DNA from: Planctomycetota bacterium
GTDB taxonomy: Bacteria; Planctomycetota; UBA1135; UBA2386
Assembly: GCA_025459175.1 (NCBI GenBank)
Contig: JALORC010000020.1
Location: 1 to 64,000 of the forward strand
Direction: 5' to 3'
Length of the DNA: 64,000 nucleotides
How positions within the stretch are numbered: the first letter of the stretch is position 1; each line of letters starts with the position of its first letter. The translations under genes were made by a program, and so were the position numbers. A model generated the notes under the pieces. That model made no database searches and was not told where the DNA came from. It saw nothing but the letters and a program-made list of their open reading frames with translations. Shown piece after piece: positions 25,750 to 33,609 of the stretch.

Positions 25750-27183
25750 ATGAAGAACACTCTGCTGTCGCTCGCCGCCGTCCTGGCGAGCAACGTGTCC
25801 CTGCTGGCGTCGAGCCACATGGATGCGCCGCTGATCACGCTCGACGACGCCGCCAATCTGACCGACGTGTACGCGTTCGTCGGGGCGGCGCCGAACAACG
25901 GCAAGTACCTCAACCTCGCCATGTCCGTGTATCCGTTCGAGGACCCCGGCATCGGCCCGAACAAGTTCAACTTCGACGATCGCGTCGCCTACGCGCTGCA
26001 CCTGTCGATGGGTGCCGACCTGGCCGCCGGGCGCAAGACGCTCAGCTACGTGTTCTTCTTCCGCACCACGTACCGCACCCAGGCCTCGATCCTGCAGTCG
26101 TACGTCGGTGTGGTGCAGAACGCCGGCGACAGCGCGCAGAACTTGCTGCAGACCTATGACGTCATCGAACTCGACTGGCGTCCAGGTGGCCCCGGCGCCA
26201 CCTACCTCGGCACCGGCAGCTGCCCGCCCAACAACCAAGGGCGCGCGACGCCGTTCTACAACAACCTGGCCGGCGACGGTCCGGCCCTCGACGGCGTCGG
26301 CGCCTCTGCCCAGCTCGACCGCTACACAGCGCAGACGATCAACACCACGCCGAGTGGCGTCGTGACCTGGGCCGGCCAGCGCGACGACGGCTTCTATGCC
26401 GATGTCGGTGCGACCTTCGACCTGCTGTCGCTGCGCAGCCCGGGCAAGGACAGCCAGAAGGGCTTCAACGTGCACACGATCGCGGTGCAGGTGCCGGTCG
26501 CGCGCCTCGGCGGCGACATGCAGGTGGTCGGTGTGCACGCGAGCACCTACCGCCAGGCGATCGAGCTGCGCACCGACGTGATGGACCCGATCCAGTACGG
26601 CCCGTACGTGCAGGTCGGTCGCCAGGGCAATCCGCTGTTCTGCGAGGCGTTCGTCGCCATCCAGGACAAGGACGCCTACAACCGGCTGACCCCCGAGACC
26701 GACGCCGCGCGGTTCACGCAGTACGCGCAGACGCCCGAACTCGCCGCGCTGCTGAACGCGCTGGTGTTCGCGCCGAACCCGATCCCGGGAATCACCACCA
26801 ACCGCAGCGACCTGGTCGGCATCTTCGTGCCGGACCTCATCAAGTGCGATCTGTCGACGCCGCCGGTGCGACTGGCCGGCGGTGGGCCCAACCACCCGAC
26901 CAACCCCGACGACCAGGGCTTCTCGCGCCTGTCGATCTTCGGTGGCGACACGGTGACGAGCGCGCTGCAGAACGCGCAGGTGCCCGGCGGCTGGCCGAAC
27001 GGGCGCCGCTTCGGCGACGACGTCTACGACATCGGCGTCAGCGCCGTGATCAGCGACCTGCGCGTCTCGCCGCCGGTGATCCGGCAGGCCGGGGACAACG
27101 TCGACGCCAACGACATCGCCTACAACAAGGTGATGCCGTATGCGGCGACGCCGCTCAACGGCCGCAACCACACCCACGACTGA
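25750..27183 (+). CDS. Secreted DUF4331 protein (477 aa)
   Basis: Signal peptide KNTLLSLAAVLASNVSLLAS, then the family-defining start of the mature chain, SSHMDAPLITLDDAANLTDV followed by YAFV. DUF4331 proteins are exported and of unknown biochemical role. The conserved His and Asp residues near the mature N-terminus and the His-rich end (NGRNHTHD) are plausible metal ligands. Other family-like segments are KFNFDDRVAYALHL, TIAVQVPVARLGG and ILF-free beta strands through the C-terminal half. The start at 25750 follows GTCCGAAGCACTCCG, with no strong Shine-Dalgarno. A perfect hairpin lies just after the stop (27191-27215), before hupE. Confidence 0.9.
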   Translation: MKNTLLSLAAVLASNVSLLASSHMDAPLITLDDAANLTDVYAFVGAAPNNGKYLNLAMSVYPFEDPGIGPNKFNFDDRVAYALHLSMGADLAAGRKTLSYVFFFRTTYRTQASILQSYVGVVQNAGDSAQNLLQTYDVIELDWRPGGPGATYLGTGSCPPNNQGRATPFYNNLAGDGPALDGVGASAQLDRYTAQTINTTPSGVVTWAGQRDDGFYADVGATFDLLSLRSPGKDSQKGFNVHTIAVQVPVARLGGDMQVVGVHASTYRQAIELRTDVMDPIQYGPYVQVGRQGNPLFCEAFVAIQDKDAYNRLTPETDAARFTQYAQTPELAALLNALVFAPNPIPGITTNRSDLVGIFVPDLIKCDLSTPPVRLAGGGPNHPTNPDDQGFSRLSIFGGDTVTSALQNAQVPGGWPNGRRFGDDVYDIGVSAVISDLRVSPPVIRQAGDNVDANDIAYNKVMPYAATPLNGRNHTHD

Positions 27184-27190
27184 TGCACCT

Positions 27191-27215
27191 GCCGCCCACC
27201 CTCGCGGTGGGCGGC
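27191..27215 (+). terminator. Perfect 10-bp hairpin between DUF4331 and hupE-like genes
   Basis: GCCGCCCACC (27191-27200), loop CTCGC, GGTGGGCGGC (27206-27215) pair without mismatch. It starts 8 bp after the DUF4331 stop. The next bases are CTGCTCCGAGG, with no T-run, so it may be a partial terminator, an attenuator or a processing/stability element that lowers expression of the downstream membrane genes. Confidence 0.55.
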
Positions 27216-27233
27216 CTGCTCCGAGGTCCGGCC

Positions 27234-28283
27234 ATGTCGATGCTCGCCTGGTTGTTGGGATCGCTGCTGGCAGCGCCGCACGATCCCGGTCTCAGTTCGC
27301 TGCGCGTGCAGCCGGCGGCCGGCGGGCTGCAGGTGCACGTCGCGTTAGCCAACGCCGACTTCCGCACCGCGGCGCCCGCCGTCGATCGCGACGGCGACGG
27401 AGCGATCGACGCCGTCGAACTCGCGGCCGCCCGCGACTCGATCGCGGCGCTGGTTCGCACCGGGTTCGTGCTGCAGGACGGCGAACAGCCTCGCACCGGC
27501 GAACTGGTGACCTGCGCGCTGGCCGAGAACCACGACGTCGAACTCGTGCTGCAGCTGCCGGCGACCATCGGCGCTACCGCGGCAATGCACGTCGAGCTGC
27601 TGGCCGGCATGGCCCGTGGTCATCGCTGCTATGCCGCGGTGTTCGGCGCCGACGGTAGACTTCGCACCGACGCGCTGCTCGAACCACGACAGCGCACGCT
27701 GACCCTGCCGCCCGCCGATGCCGAGGCCAGCGGCTTCGCGCAATCGGGCACGTTCTTCGTGCTCGGTGTCGAACACATCCTGATCGGCTTCGACCATCTG
27801 GCGTTCCTGCTGGCGCTGCTGATCGCCGGCACCGGCTGGCGGCGCGTCGTCGCCACCATCACCGCGTTCACGGTCGCCCACTCGATCACGCTGCTCGCCG
27901 CGGCCCTCGGCCTGGTCACGCTGCCCGGCCTGCTGGTCGAGGCGAGCATCGCCGGTTCGATCGTCGTCGTCGCGATCGCCAATCTCTGGCAGCGCGGCCG
28001 TGCGGCCCATCGCTGGCCGCTGGCGTTCGGCTTCGGCCTCGTGCACGGCTTCGGCTTCGCCGGCGTGCTCGCGGAACTCGAGATCGGCGGCCCTGACATG
28101 TTGCTGCCGCTGCTGACCTTCAACCTCGGTGTCGAGACAGGCCAGCTCGCCTTCGCCGCGGTCGTCGTGCCGCTGCTGGCGGTGGCCACCCGCCATCGCT
28201 CGGGCCGCACGATATCGACCGTGCTGTCGGTGCTGACCGGATTGGCCGGGCTCGGCTGGCTGCTGCAACGCCTCACCACCTGA
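27234..28283 (+). CDS. HupE/UreJ-like membrane protein with N-terminal EF-hand-type domain (349 aa)
   Basis: A signal-like segment (MLAWLLGSLLAA) is followed by a periplasmic domain of about 150 residues containing DRDGDGAIDAVEL, a canonical EF-hand calcium loop. The C-terminal half has six or so transmembrane helices with the HupE/UreJ motif GVEHILIGFDHLAFLLALL and a later HGFGFAGVLAEL. HupE/UreJ proteins are linked to nickel or cobalt handling. I chose the ATG at 27234, which has GAGG upstream and lies beyond the hairpin; a start at 27183, overlapping the DUF4331 stop, would put the hairpin inside the gene. The next gene, the receptor, starts 3 bp after the stop. Confidence 0.85.
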   Translation: MSMLAWLLGSLLAAPHDPGLSSLRVQPAAGGLQVHVALANADFRTAAPAVDRDGDGAIDAVELAAARDSIAALVRTGFVLQDGEQPRTGELVTCALAENHDVELVLQLPATIGATAAMHVELLAGMARGHRCYAAVFGADGRLRTDALLEPRQRTLTLPPADAEASGFAQSGTFFVLGVEHILIGFDHLAFLLALLIAGTGWRRVVATITAFTVAHSITLLAAALGLVTLPGLLVEASIAGSIVVVAIANLWQRGRAAHRWPLAFGFGLVHGFGFAGVLAELEIGGPDMLLPLLTFNLGVETGQLAFAAVVVPLLAVATRHRSGRTISTVLSVLTGLAGLGWLLQRLTT

Positions 28284-28286
28284 ACC

Positions 28287-30299
28287 ATGTCACTGCTGCT
28301 GTTGACCGCTGCCCTCGGCCTGCCCCAGGATCCCCCGCGCCTGCCGACGATCGTCGTCGAAGGCCGCGCCTTCGATCTGGTCGGTACCGCCGATGCCGCC
28401 AGCGAAGGCGCCGCCGGCCGCGAAGAACTGCGCCGCCGCCCGCTGCTGCGCGCCGCTGAGGTCATCGAGACCGTGCCCGGCGTCGTCGTCACGCAGCACA
28501 GCGGCAGCGGCAAGGGCAACCAGCTGTTCGCGCGCGGCTTCAACCTCGACCACGGCACCGACCTCGCGATCAGCCTGTTCGGCGTGCCGATGAACCTGCC
28601 GAGCCACGGCCACGGCCAGGGCTACACCGACCTGAATCCGTTGATCCCCGAACTGGTCGACACGGTGCGCTGGCGGCTCGGGCCGTACGACGTGCGCGAC
28701 GGCGACTTCGGTTCGGCCGGCGCCGTCGACATCGACTACGTGCGCAGGCTCGACCGTGGCTTCGTCAGGATCGAGGGCGGTAGCTACGACCATGTGCGTT
28801 CGGTCTACGCCGACTCGCACCAGGTCGGCGGCGGCACGCTGCTGACCGCGCTCGAACTGCAGCAGACCGACGGCCGCTTCACCGTCGACCAGGACTACCA
28901 GAAACAGAACGGCATCCTGTCGTGGTCGACCGACACGCTGCGGCTGCTCGGCTTCGCGCATCGGGCGAACTGGACCTCGACCGACCAGATCCCGCTGCGC
29001 GCGGTGCGCAGTGGCCAACTGGGTCGTTTCGACTCGCTCGACCCGACCAGCGGCGGCACCACCGAGTGGACCGGGGCCACTGCCGAGTGGACGCCGGCGG
29101 TCACCGACGGCAAGGCCCGACTGCTCGGCTACGGTTTCCACTACGCGCTCGACCTGTGGTCCAACTTCACCTACGCGCTCGACAACCCGATCGGCGGCGA
29201 TCAGTTCGAACAGCGCGACGGCCGCTCGACGTTCGGCCTGGAAGGATCGCGCAGCTGGCAGTTGGCGACCGGCGGCATGCCGACCGAGTTCACGCTCGGG
29301 GCCGAACTGCGCAGCGATCGCATCCACAACGGCCTGCACGGCGCGCAGGCGCGACAGCGTCGCTCGACGGTGCGCAGCGACGCGATCGACCAGCGCAGCC
29401 TCGCCGCCTACGGGGAACTGCGGCTCGAACCGACCGAGTGGCTGCGCGGTCAGGTCGGTCTGCGCGGTGACCAGTACTGGTTCGACGTCGACAGCGACAA
29501 CGACGCCAACTCGGGCACCGCCGAGGACGGCATCCTCAGCACCAAGGCCGGGCTGGCAGTCGGCCCATGGCAATCGACCGAGCTGTATCTGAACTACGGC
29601 ACCGGCTTCCACAGCAACGATGCGCGCGGCGTGCTGCTGCGCGACGATCCGGCGACGCCGGTGCCCGACGACGGCCAGGCGGTCGATGCGCTGGTGCGGA
29701 GCCGCGGCGCCGAGATCGGCGTGCGCACGACGCTGCTGCCCGGGCTGCAGTCGACGCTGTCGCTGTGGACGCTCGAGCTCGACAGCGAGCTGGTGTTCGT
29801 CGGCGACGCCGGCACCACCGAACCCAACCGCGGCTCGCGGCGGCACGGCATCGAGTTCGCCAACCACTGGCGGCCGCTGCCGTGGTTGGTGTTCGACGCC
29901 GATGTGACGACCGCCACCGCCCGCTTCCGCGGCGACGATCCCGCCGGCAACTACATCCCCGGCACGGTGCCGCTGACCGTGGTCGGCGGTGCCGGCATCG
30001 ACTGGAGTGACTCGTTCTCGACCGGGCTGCGGCTGCGCCACCTCGGCAACCGGCCCTTGATCGAGGACGGCTCGGTGCGGTCGTCGTCGACGACGCTGGT
30101 CAACGCACGCGCGACGCTGCGCCTCGATGCACAGCGGGAGTTCGCGCTCGACGTGCTGAACCTGTTCGATCGCGAGGACAGCGACATCGAGTACTTCTAC
30201 GGCTCGCAGCTGCCGGGCGAAGCGACGCCGGTCGACGACGTGCACTTCCATCCGCTCGAGCCGTTCACGATCCGGCTGTCGTTCACGGCGCGCTTCTGA
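28287..30299 (+). CDS. TonB-dependent outer-membrane receptor (670 aa)
   Basis: Short signal region, then a plug domain: EVIETVPGVVVTQHSGSGKG, LFARGFNLDHGTDLAISLFG, and the His-rich PSHGHGQGYTDLNPLIPELV. These are followed by a beta-barrel with alternating aromatic/polar strands, ending in RLSFTARF with the C-terminal Phe typical of outer-membrane proteins. The HGHGQGYTDLN plug is shared by a receptor group that I recall near HupE-like genes. Its presence shows a diderm envelope. It starts 3 bp after hupE and is followed after 7 bp by its likely energiser, TonB. The ligand is probably a metal complex, by context only. Confidence 0.92.
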   Translation: MSLLLLTAALGLPQDPPRLPTIVVEGRAFDLVGTADAASEGAAGREELRRRPLLRAAEVIETVPGVVVTQHSGSGKGNQLFARGFNLDHGTDLAISLFGVPMNLPSHGHGQGYTDLNPLIPELVDTVRWRLGPYDVRDGDFGSAGAVDIDYVRRLDRGFVRIEGGSYDHVRSVYADSHQVGGGTLLTALELQQTDGRFTVDQDYQKQNGILSWSTDTLRLLGFAHRANWTSTDQIPLRAVRSGQLGRFDSLDPTSGGTTEWTGATAEWTPAVTDGKARLLGYGFHYALDLWSNFTYALDNPIGGDQFEQRDGRSTFGLEGSRSWQLATGGMPTEFTLGAELRSDRIHNGLHGAQARQRRSTVRSDAIDQRSLAAYGELRLEPTEWLRGQVGLRGDQYWFDVDSDNDANSGTAEDGILSTKAGLAVGPWQSTELYLNYGTGFHSNDARGVLLRDDPATPVPDDGQAVDALVRSRGAEIGVRTTLLPGLQSTLSLWTLELDSELVFVGDAGTTEPNRGSRRHGIEFANHWRPLPWLVFDADVTTATARFRGDDPAGNYIPGTVPLTVVGGAGIDWSDSFSTGLRLRHLGNRPLIEDGSVRSSSTTLVNARATLRLDAQREFALDVLNLFDREDSDIEYFYGSQLPGEATPVDDVHFHPLEPFTIRLSFTARF

Positions 30300-30306
30300 G
30301 GCAATC

Positions 30307-30987
30307 ATGGCGCTCGCTCGCACCACGTTGCTCTGGTCGTTGCTCGCCCACGGCGGGATGGTCGCTTGGCTGTGCTGGCTCGGTCAAGGCACGTTCTCGC
30401 GGCCGCAGCTGGTGCCGCCGCTGGTGCAGATGGAGTGGCGGCAGAGCGTGTCGGTGACGGCGATGGTGGCGCCGGCGGAGCCGGCGGTAGTCATCGAACC
30501 GGTCCTCGCCGAACCGGTGACCGCTGCGGAAGTCGTCGACGACGCGCTGCCGAGCGACGCCAACCCGACCGAACCGACCGCGGCCGACTTCACCCCGGCC
30601 GAACGCTGCGCATGCCCTTCGTTCGCCGAACTGCGTCGCTCGCTGCGCCGCACCGAGGCGCCGATCCCGGAGCCGATCTCGGTCACGCCACCGGCTCCCG
30701 CAGCCGCCGAACCGCTGGCCCGGGTGCTGGTGCCGATCGCCGGCACCACCATCGCGCCGCGCTATCCGGCCTCGGCGCGGCGGCGCGACCAGGAGGGAAC
30801 GGTGCTGCTCGCCGTCACCGTCGCTGCCGACGGCAGCGTCCGCGACGCGCTGGTCGTACGCAGCTCCGGGCACATGGTGCTCGACGAGGAAGCCGTGCGC
30901 ACGGTGCGGCTGTGGCGCTTCGCCGGGGGCCCGGGAGTCTGCGAGCAGGCGATCGAGTTCCGGCTGCGTGCTGCGGCCGGTGCGTGA
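30307..30987 (+). CDS. tonB: TonB-family energy transducer (226 aa)
   Basis: One N-terminal transmembrane helix (about residues 9-25) precedes a periplasmic Pro/Glu-rich linker (EPAVVIEPVLAEPV, PEPISVTPPAPAA). The C-terminal TonB domain follows, with APRYPASARRRDQEGTVLLA, VSSG-like turn, VLDEEAVRTVRLWRF and a final strand. Two Cys in AERCACPS in the linker are unusual. No exbB/exbD is in the window. It directly follows the receptor and probably drives it using proton-motive force. Confidence 0.9.
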   Translation: MALARTTLLWSLLAHGGMVAWLCWLGQGTFSRPQLVPPLVQMEWRQSVSVTAMVAPAEPAVVIEPVLAEPVTAAEVVDDALPSDANPTEPTAADFTPAERCACPSFAELRRSLRRTEAPIPEPISVTPPAPAAAEPLARVLVPIAGTTIAPRYPASARRRDQEGTVLLAVTVAADGSVRDALVVRSSGHMVLDEEAVRTVRLWRFAGGPGVCEQAIEFRLRAAAGA

Positions 30988-31016
30988 GCGCGGCTGTCGC
31001 GACCGCAGCGAATGGC

Positions 31017-31022
31017 TACTAT
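31017..31022 (+). promoter_or_regulatory. Candidate -10 hexamer TACTAT
   Basis: TACTAT ends 6 nt before the ATG at 31029 and no Shine-Dalgarno separates them, again suggesting a leaderless transcript. It also suggests that the gene at 31029 has its own promoter and is not simply the sixth gene of the operon upstream. Confidence 0.3.
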
Positions 31023-31028
31023 CCCGGC

Positions 31029-32810
31029 ATGCGCCCCGCCTGCCTGCTGTTCGTGCTGACGATGCGTTCGCTGCTGGCCCAGGACACAGCCACGATCGGC
31101 ACCTTCGTCGACCTCGAAGGACGCCCGGTCGCCAACGCCACGGTGACGTTCGCGACGTCCCCGCCGGACCGGTTCGATCTGCTGGAACCACCGCATGTCG
31201 TCGAGACCAAGACCGACGCCAGCGGTCGGTTCCGCATCCAGCTGCGAACAGGCGCGTCGCACTCCGCGTGGGCCATCGGCCCCGCGGGGGAGAACGGCCG
31301 GTGGCGCAGCGCGGCGCTCGACGGTGTCGTCCCGGGCAGCATCGTTGCGCTGCAGGCGAAAGAACTGAGCGCGACGCGGGCCGCGCGGATCGAAGGGCTG
31401 GCCCAGCTCGGCGACGGCCCGTTCACGGCGGTGGTCCGCGCGCCCGCGATGCATGCGCCGAACCACGAGCTGCCGGTGGCGAGCGACGGCTCACTGTCGC
31501 TGCCCGAACTGCCCGCCGGTGCACCCAGCATCCGCCTGCTCGGGCCCGACGGTCGTCTGGCCGTCGGCCATCTCGCGTTCGCCAGCGATGGCACCGCCAC
31601 GATCTCGCCCGTGCGGCAACAACTGGTCGAAGTCGTCGACGAACACGGCAAGCCCGTGGCCGGTGCGCGGGTCGGCGCACTCACCTGGCAATGGCTGGGC
31701 GGCGGCCCGCTGCAGTTCGCCACCCGGAACTGGCACGGCCTCGTCGAGGGGCCACCGACCGACAGCGAAGGCCGTTCTCGACTGCCGTGGGGCCCATTCC
31801 CGCCCGCGGTGGTCGCGTGGTCCGGCGGCAAGCATGCGCGGATCGCGCGAGCCGGCTCGCAACCGATCGTCGACGGTGCGCTCGTCGACGGCACCGACGA
31901 GGGCGGGGCTGTCGACCGACCGGTGCGCCTGGTGTTGCGCGACGGTCCGGCCCTGCGCGGTGTGTTGCGCCGCGGCCAGCAGCCGCTGGCAGGCAACGGG
32001 GTGGTGGCCAAGGTCACCGTCCAGTGCGAGACGAACGGCGGCGCCTCTCGGCGAGTGACCTGGTTCTCGCACGTCGAGCGCAGCGCGGCCGCCGCCGACG
32101 GCACCTTCGAGTTCGCCGCGTTGCCGCGGCCGATCGGCGTGGTCCAGCTGCTCGTCGCCACCGGCGACGACGTGCCGACCCTCGTGCTGGCCCGCGGTGA
32201 GGTGCCAGCGACCCCGCTCGTGGTCGACCTCGACGCTTGGCCGCTGGTGACGCTGCAACTGCGCACCGACTCCGCCGTGCCGCCGAGTGCGGTTCGCTTC
32301 CTGCTGTGGCCCGGCGATCCGGAACTCGAGCATGTCGATCCGATCGTGCTGGTCGGCGACCGCAGCGGCAGCGCGCGCGCCCGCCTCGAGCCGGGCCGGT
32401 GGTTCCTGGTCTGCACCGACGGCGACGGCATCGCCACCGAACTGGTCACGGTGCGCGGCCGCGACCCGATCCTGCTGCAACCGAAGCTCGCGCCCCTGGC
32501 GCGCATGCGAGGCCGCATCGTCGACACCGAGGGACGTCCGGTCGGCGGCGCGAAGTTCCTCAGCTGGGGCTGGTCGTCGATGGACCCAGAGCTGCGTACG
32601 GAACGAGACAAGCTCTGCCACGCGCACTTCGGGGTCATCAACGACGGTCTGATCCCGATGGCGACCAGCGGTGCAGACGGCCGCTTCGAGGTGCGGCTGA
32701 TGGATCTGCCGAGCTGCAAGGCTGCCGGCCGGGTCAGCGGCACCGGCGGCACCGCCGAGGTCGACTACCGCCCCGGCGAGGACCTCGAGATCCGGCTCCG
32801 GCAGAACTGA
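31029..32810 (+). CDS. Secreted protein with carboxypeptidase-regulatory-like repeats (593 aa)
   Basis: Signal peptide RPACLLFVLTMRSLLAQ. Three or four carboxypeptidase-regulatory-like/transthyretin-like beta domains can be seen from the recurring pattern G-x-V-x-D-x-x-G-x-PV-x-x-A: FVDLEGRPVANATVTF, VVDEHGKPVAGARVGA and IVDTEGRPVGGAKFLS. These are usually linked to 'DASGRF' or 'ADGRFEV' turns. Such domains are structural, often in adhesins or cell-surface proteins. It is a probable paralogue of the protein at 51679-53400; both share a WAIGPA segment after the first domain. It follows tonB by 41 bp but probably has its own promoter. Confidence 0.75.
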   Translation: MRPACLLFVLTMRSLLAQDTATIGTFVDLEGRPVANATVTFATSPPDRFDLLEPPHVVETKTDASGRFRIQLRTGASHSAWAIGPAGENGRWRSAALDGVVPGSIVALQAKELSATRAARIEGLAQLGDGPFTAVVRAPAMHAPNHELPVASDGSLSLPELPAGAPSIRLLGPDGRLAVGHLAFASDGTATISPVRQQLVEVVDEHGKPVAGARVGALTWQWLGGGPLQFATRNWHGLVEGPPTDSEGRSRLPWGPFPPAVVAWSGGKHARIARAGSQPIVDGALVDGTDEGGAVDRPVRLVLRDGPALRGVLRRGQQPLAGNGVVAKVTVQCETNGGASRRVTWFSHVERSAAAADGTFEFAALPRPIGVVQLLVATGDDVPTLVLARGEVPATPLVVDLDAWPLVTLQLRTDSAVPPSAVRFLLWPGDPELEHVDPIVLVGDRSGSARARLEPGRWFLVCTDGDGIATELVTVRGRDPILLQPKLAPLARMRGRIVDTEGRPVGGAKFLSWGWSSMDPELRTERDKLCHAHFGVINDGLIPMATSGADGRFEVRLMDLPSCKAAGRVSGTGGTAEVDYRPGEDLEIRLRQN

Positions 32811-32942
32811 CTGCGAAGCTGTCGACTGGCGCCACAGCGCGGCCCATCGGGGGATGGCTCGGCGGCGCGAACCCCGAAATCCACGCCGATCCGAAGCCAC
32901 GACCGGCGCGCCGTCCGGATGACATCGGACCCGGATACTCCC

Positions 32943-33605
32943 ATGGCCCGATCCAACACCGCATCCCCCGCCCCCGTGACGAACCTCCGCGAGACCCTGT
33001 TCGGTGACGTGCCGCTGGCCCGATGGTGCGCGGGGCACGCCGGCGAACCCTGGTCCACCTTCACCACCGCAGCCGCCTGCATCGACCGCGGGGATCAAGC
33101 GGGAGCCGCGCGCGCCTTGCAGAAGGTCCTGGCGCAGGAAGGGCTGGAGTCGCGTCACCACTTGCAGGCGTGGACGGTGCTGCGCGAGCTCGGCAACGCA
33201 CCGAGTGCCGCCGAGGCCAAGCACGTGTATGGCGTCGTCGTCGACGTGCCCGTGGAGACCGGCGTCGACTCGGTCGCGGCCTACGAGGACGGCACGGCCC
33301 GCTACCTGAACTACAGCGGTGCCGCGATCGTGTGGGAGGCGCCGGACGACCGCCTCGCCAGAGTGGTGCGCGAAGTGCTGGCCACGGGCCAGAAGATCGC
33401 CACCGTGATCGGGCCGTGGGAGGGCGCGCGGCCGGAACTGCCGGCTGGCCAGACCCGCCTCAGCATGCTGACGCCGAGCGGCATCCACTTCGGCCAGGCG
33501 CCGTTCGAGACGCTGTGGCGGGAGCCGATGGCGCGCCCGCTCATCGAAGCCGCCACGCGCCTGATGCAGGCGCTGATCGGTCTCGATCCCAAGGCTCGGG
33601 GCTGA
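32943..33605 (+). CDS. Conserved-looking cytoplasmic protein of unknown function (220 aa)
   Basis: From the ATG at 32943 the protein has no signal peptide or membrane segment. An N-terminal helical part (GDQAGAARALQKVLAQEG) is followed by a beta-rich domain with VVVDVPVETGVDSVAAYED, TARYLNYSGAAIVWE and PFETLWREPMARPLI. A start at 32919 (MTSDPDTP) is possible. A GATACT lies just before the ATG at 32934-32939. I do not recognise the family. It ends 4 bp before the convergent helicase gene. Confidence 0.7.
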   Translation: MARSNTASPAPVTNLRETLFGDVPLARWCAGHAGEPWSTFTTAAACIDRGDQAGAARALQKVLAQEGLESRHHLQAWTVLRELGNAPSAAEAKHVYGVVVDVPVETGVDSVAAYEDGTARYLNYSGAAIVWEAPDDRLARVVREVLATGQKIATVIGPWEGARPELPAGQTRLSMLTPSGIHFGQAPFETLWREPMARPLIEAATRLMQALIGLDPKARG

Positions 33606-33609
33606 GCCA

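Noticed and set aside
27183-27233. Earlier start for the HupE-like gene overlapping the DUF4331 stop
   Set aside because: It would add 17 residues encoded by the perfect hairpin and lacks a ribosome site; the ATG at 27234 has GAGG upstream and opens directly into a signal-like segment.
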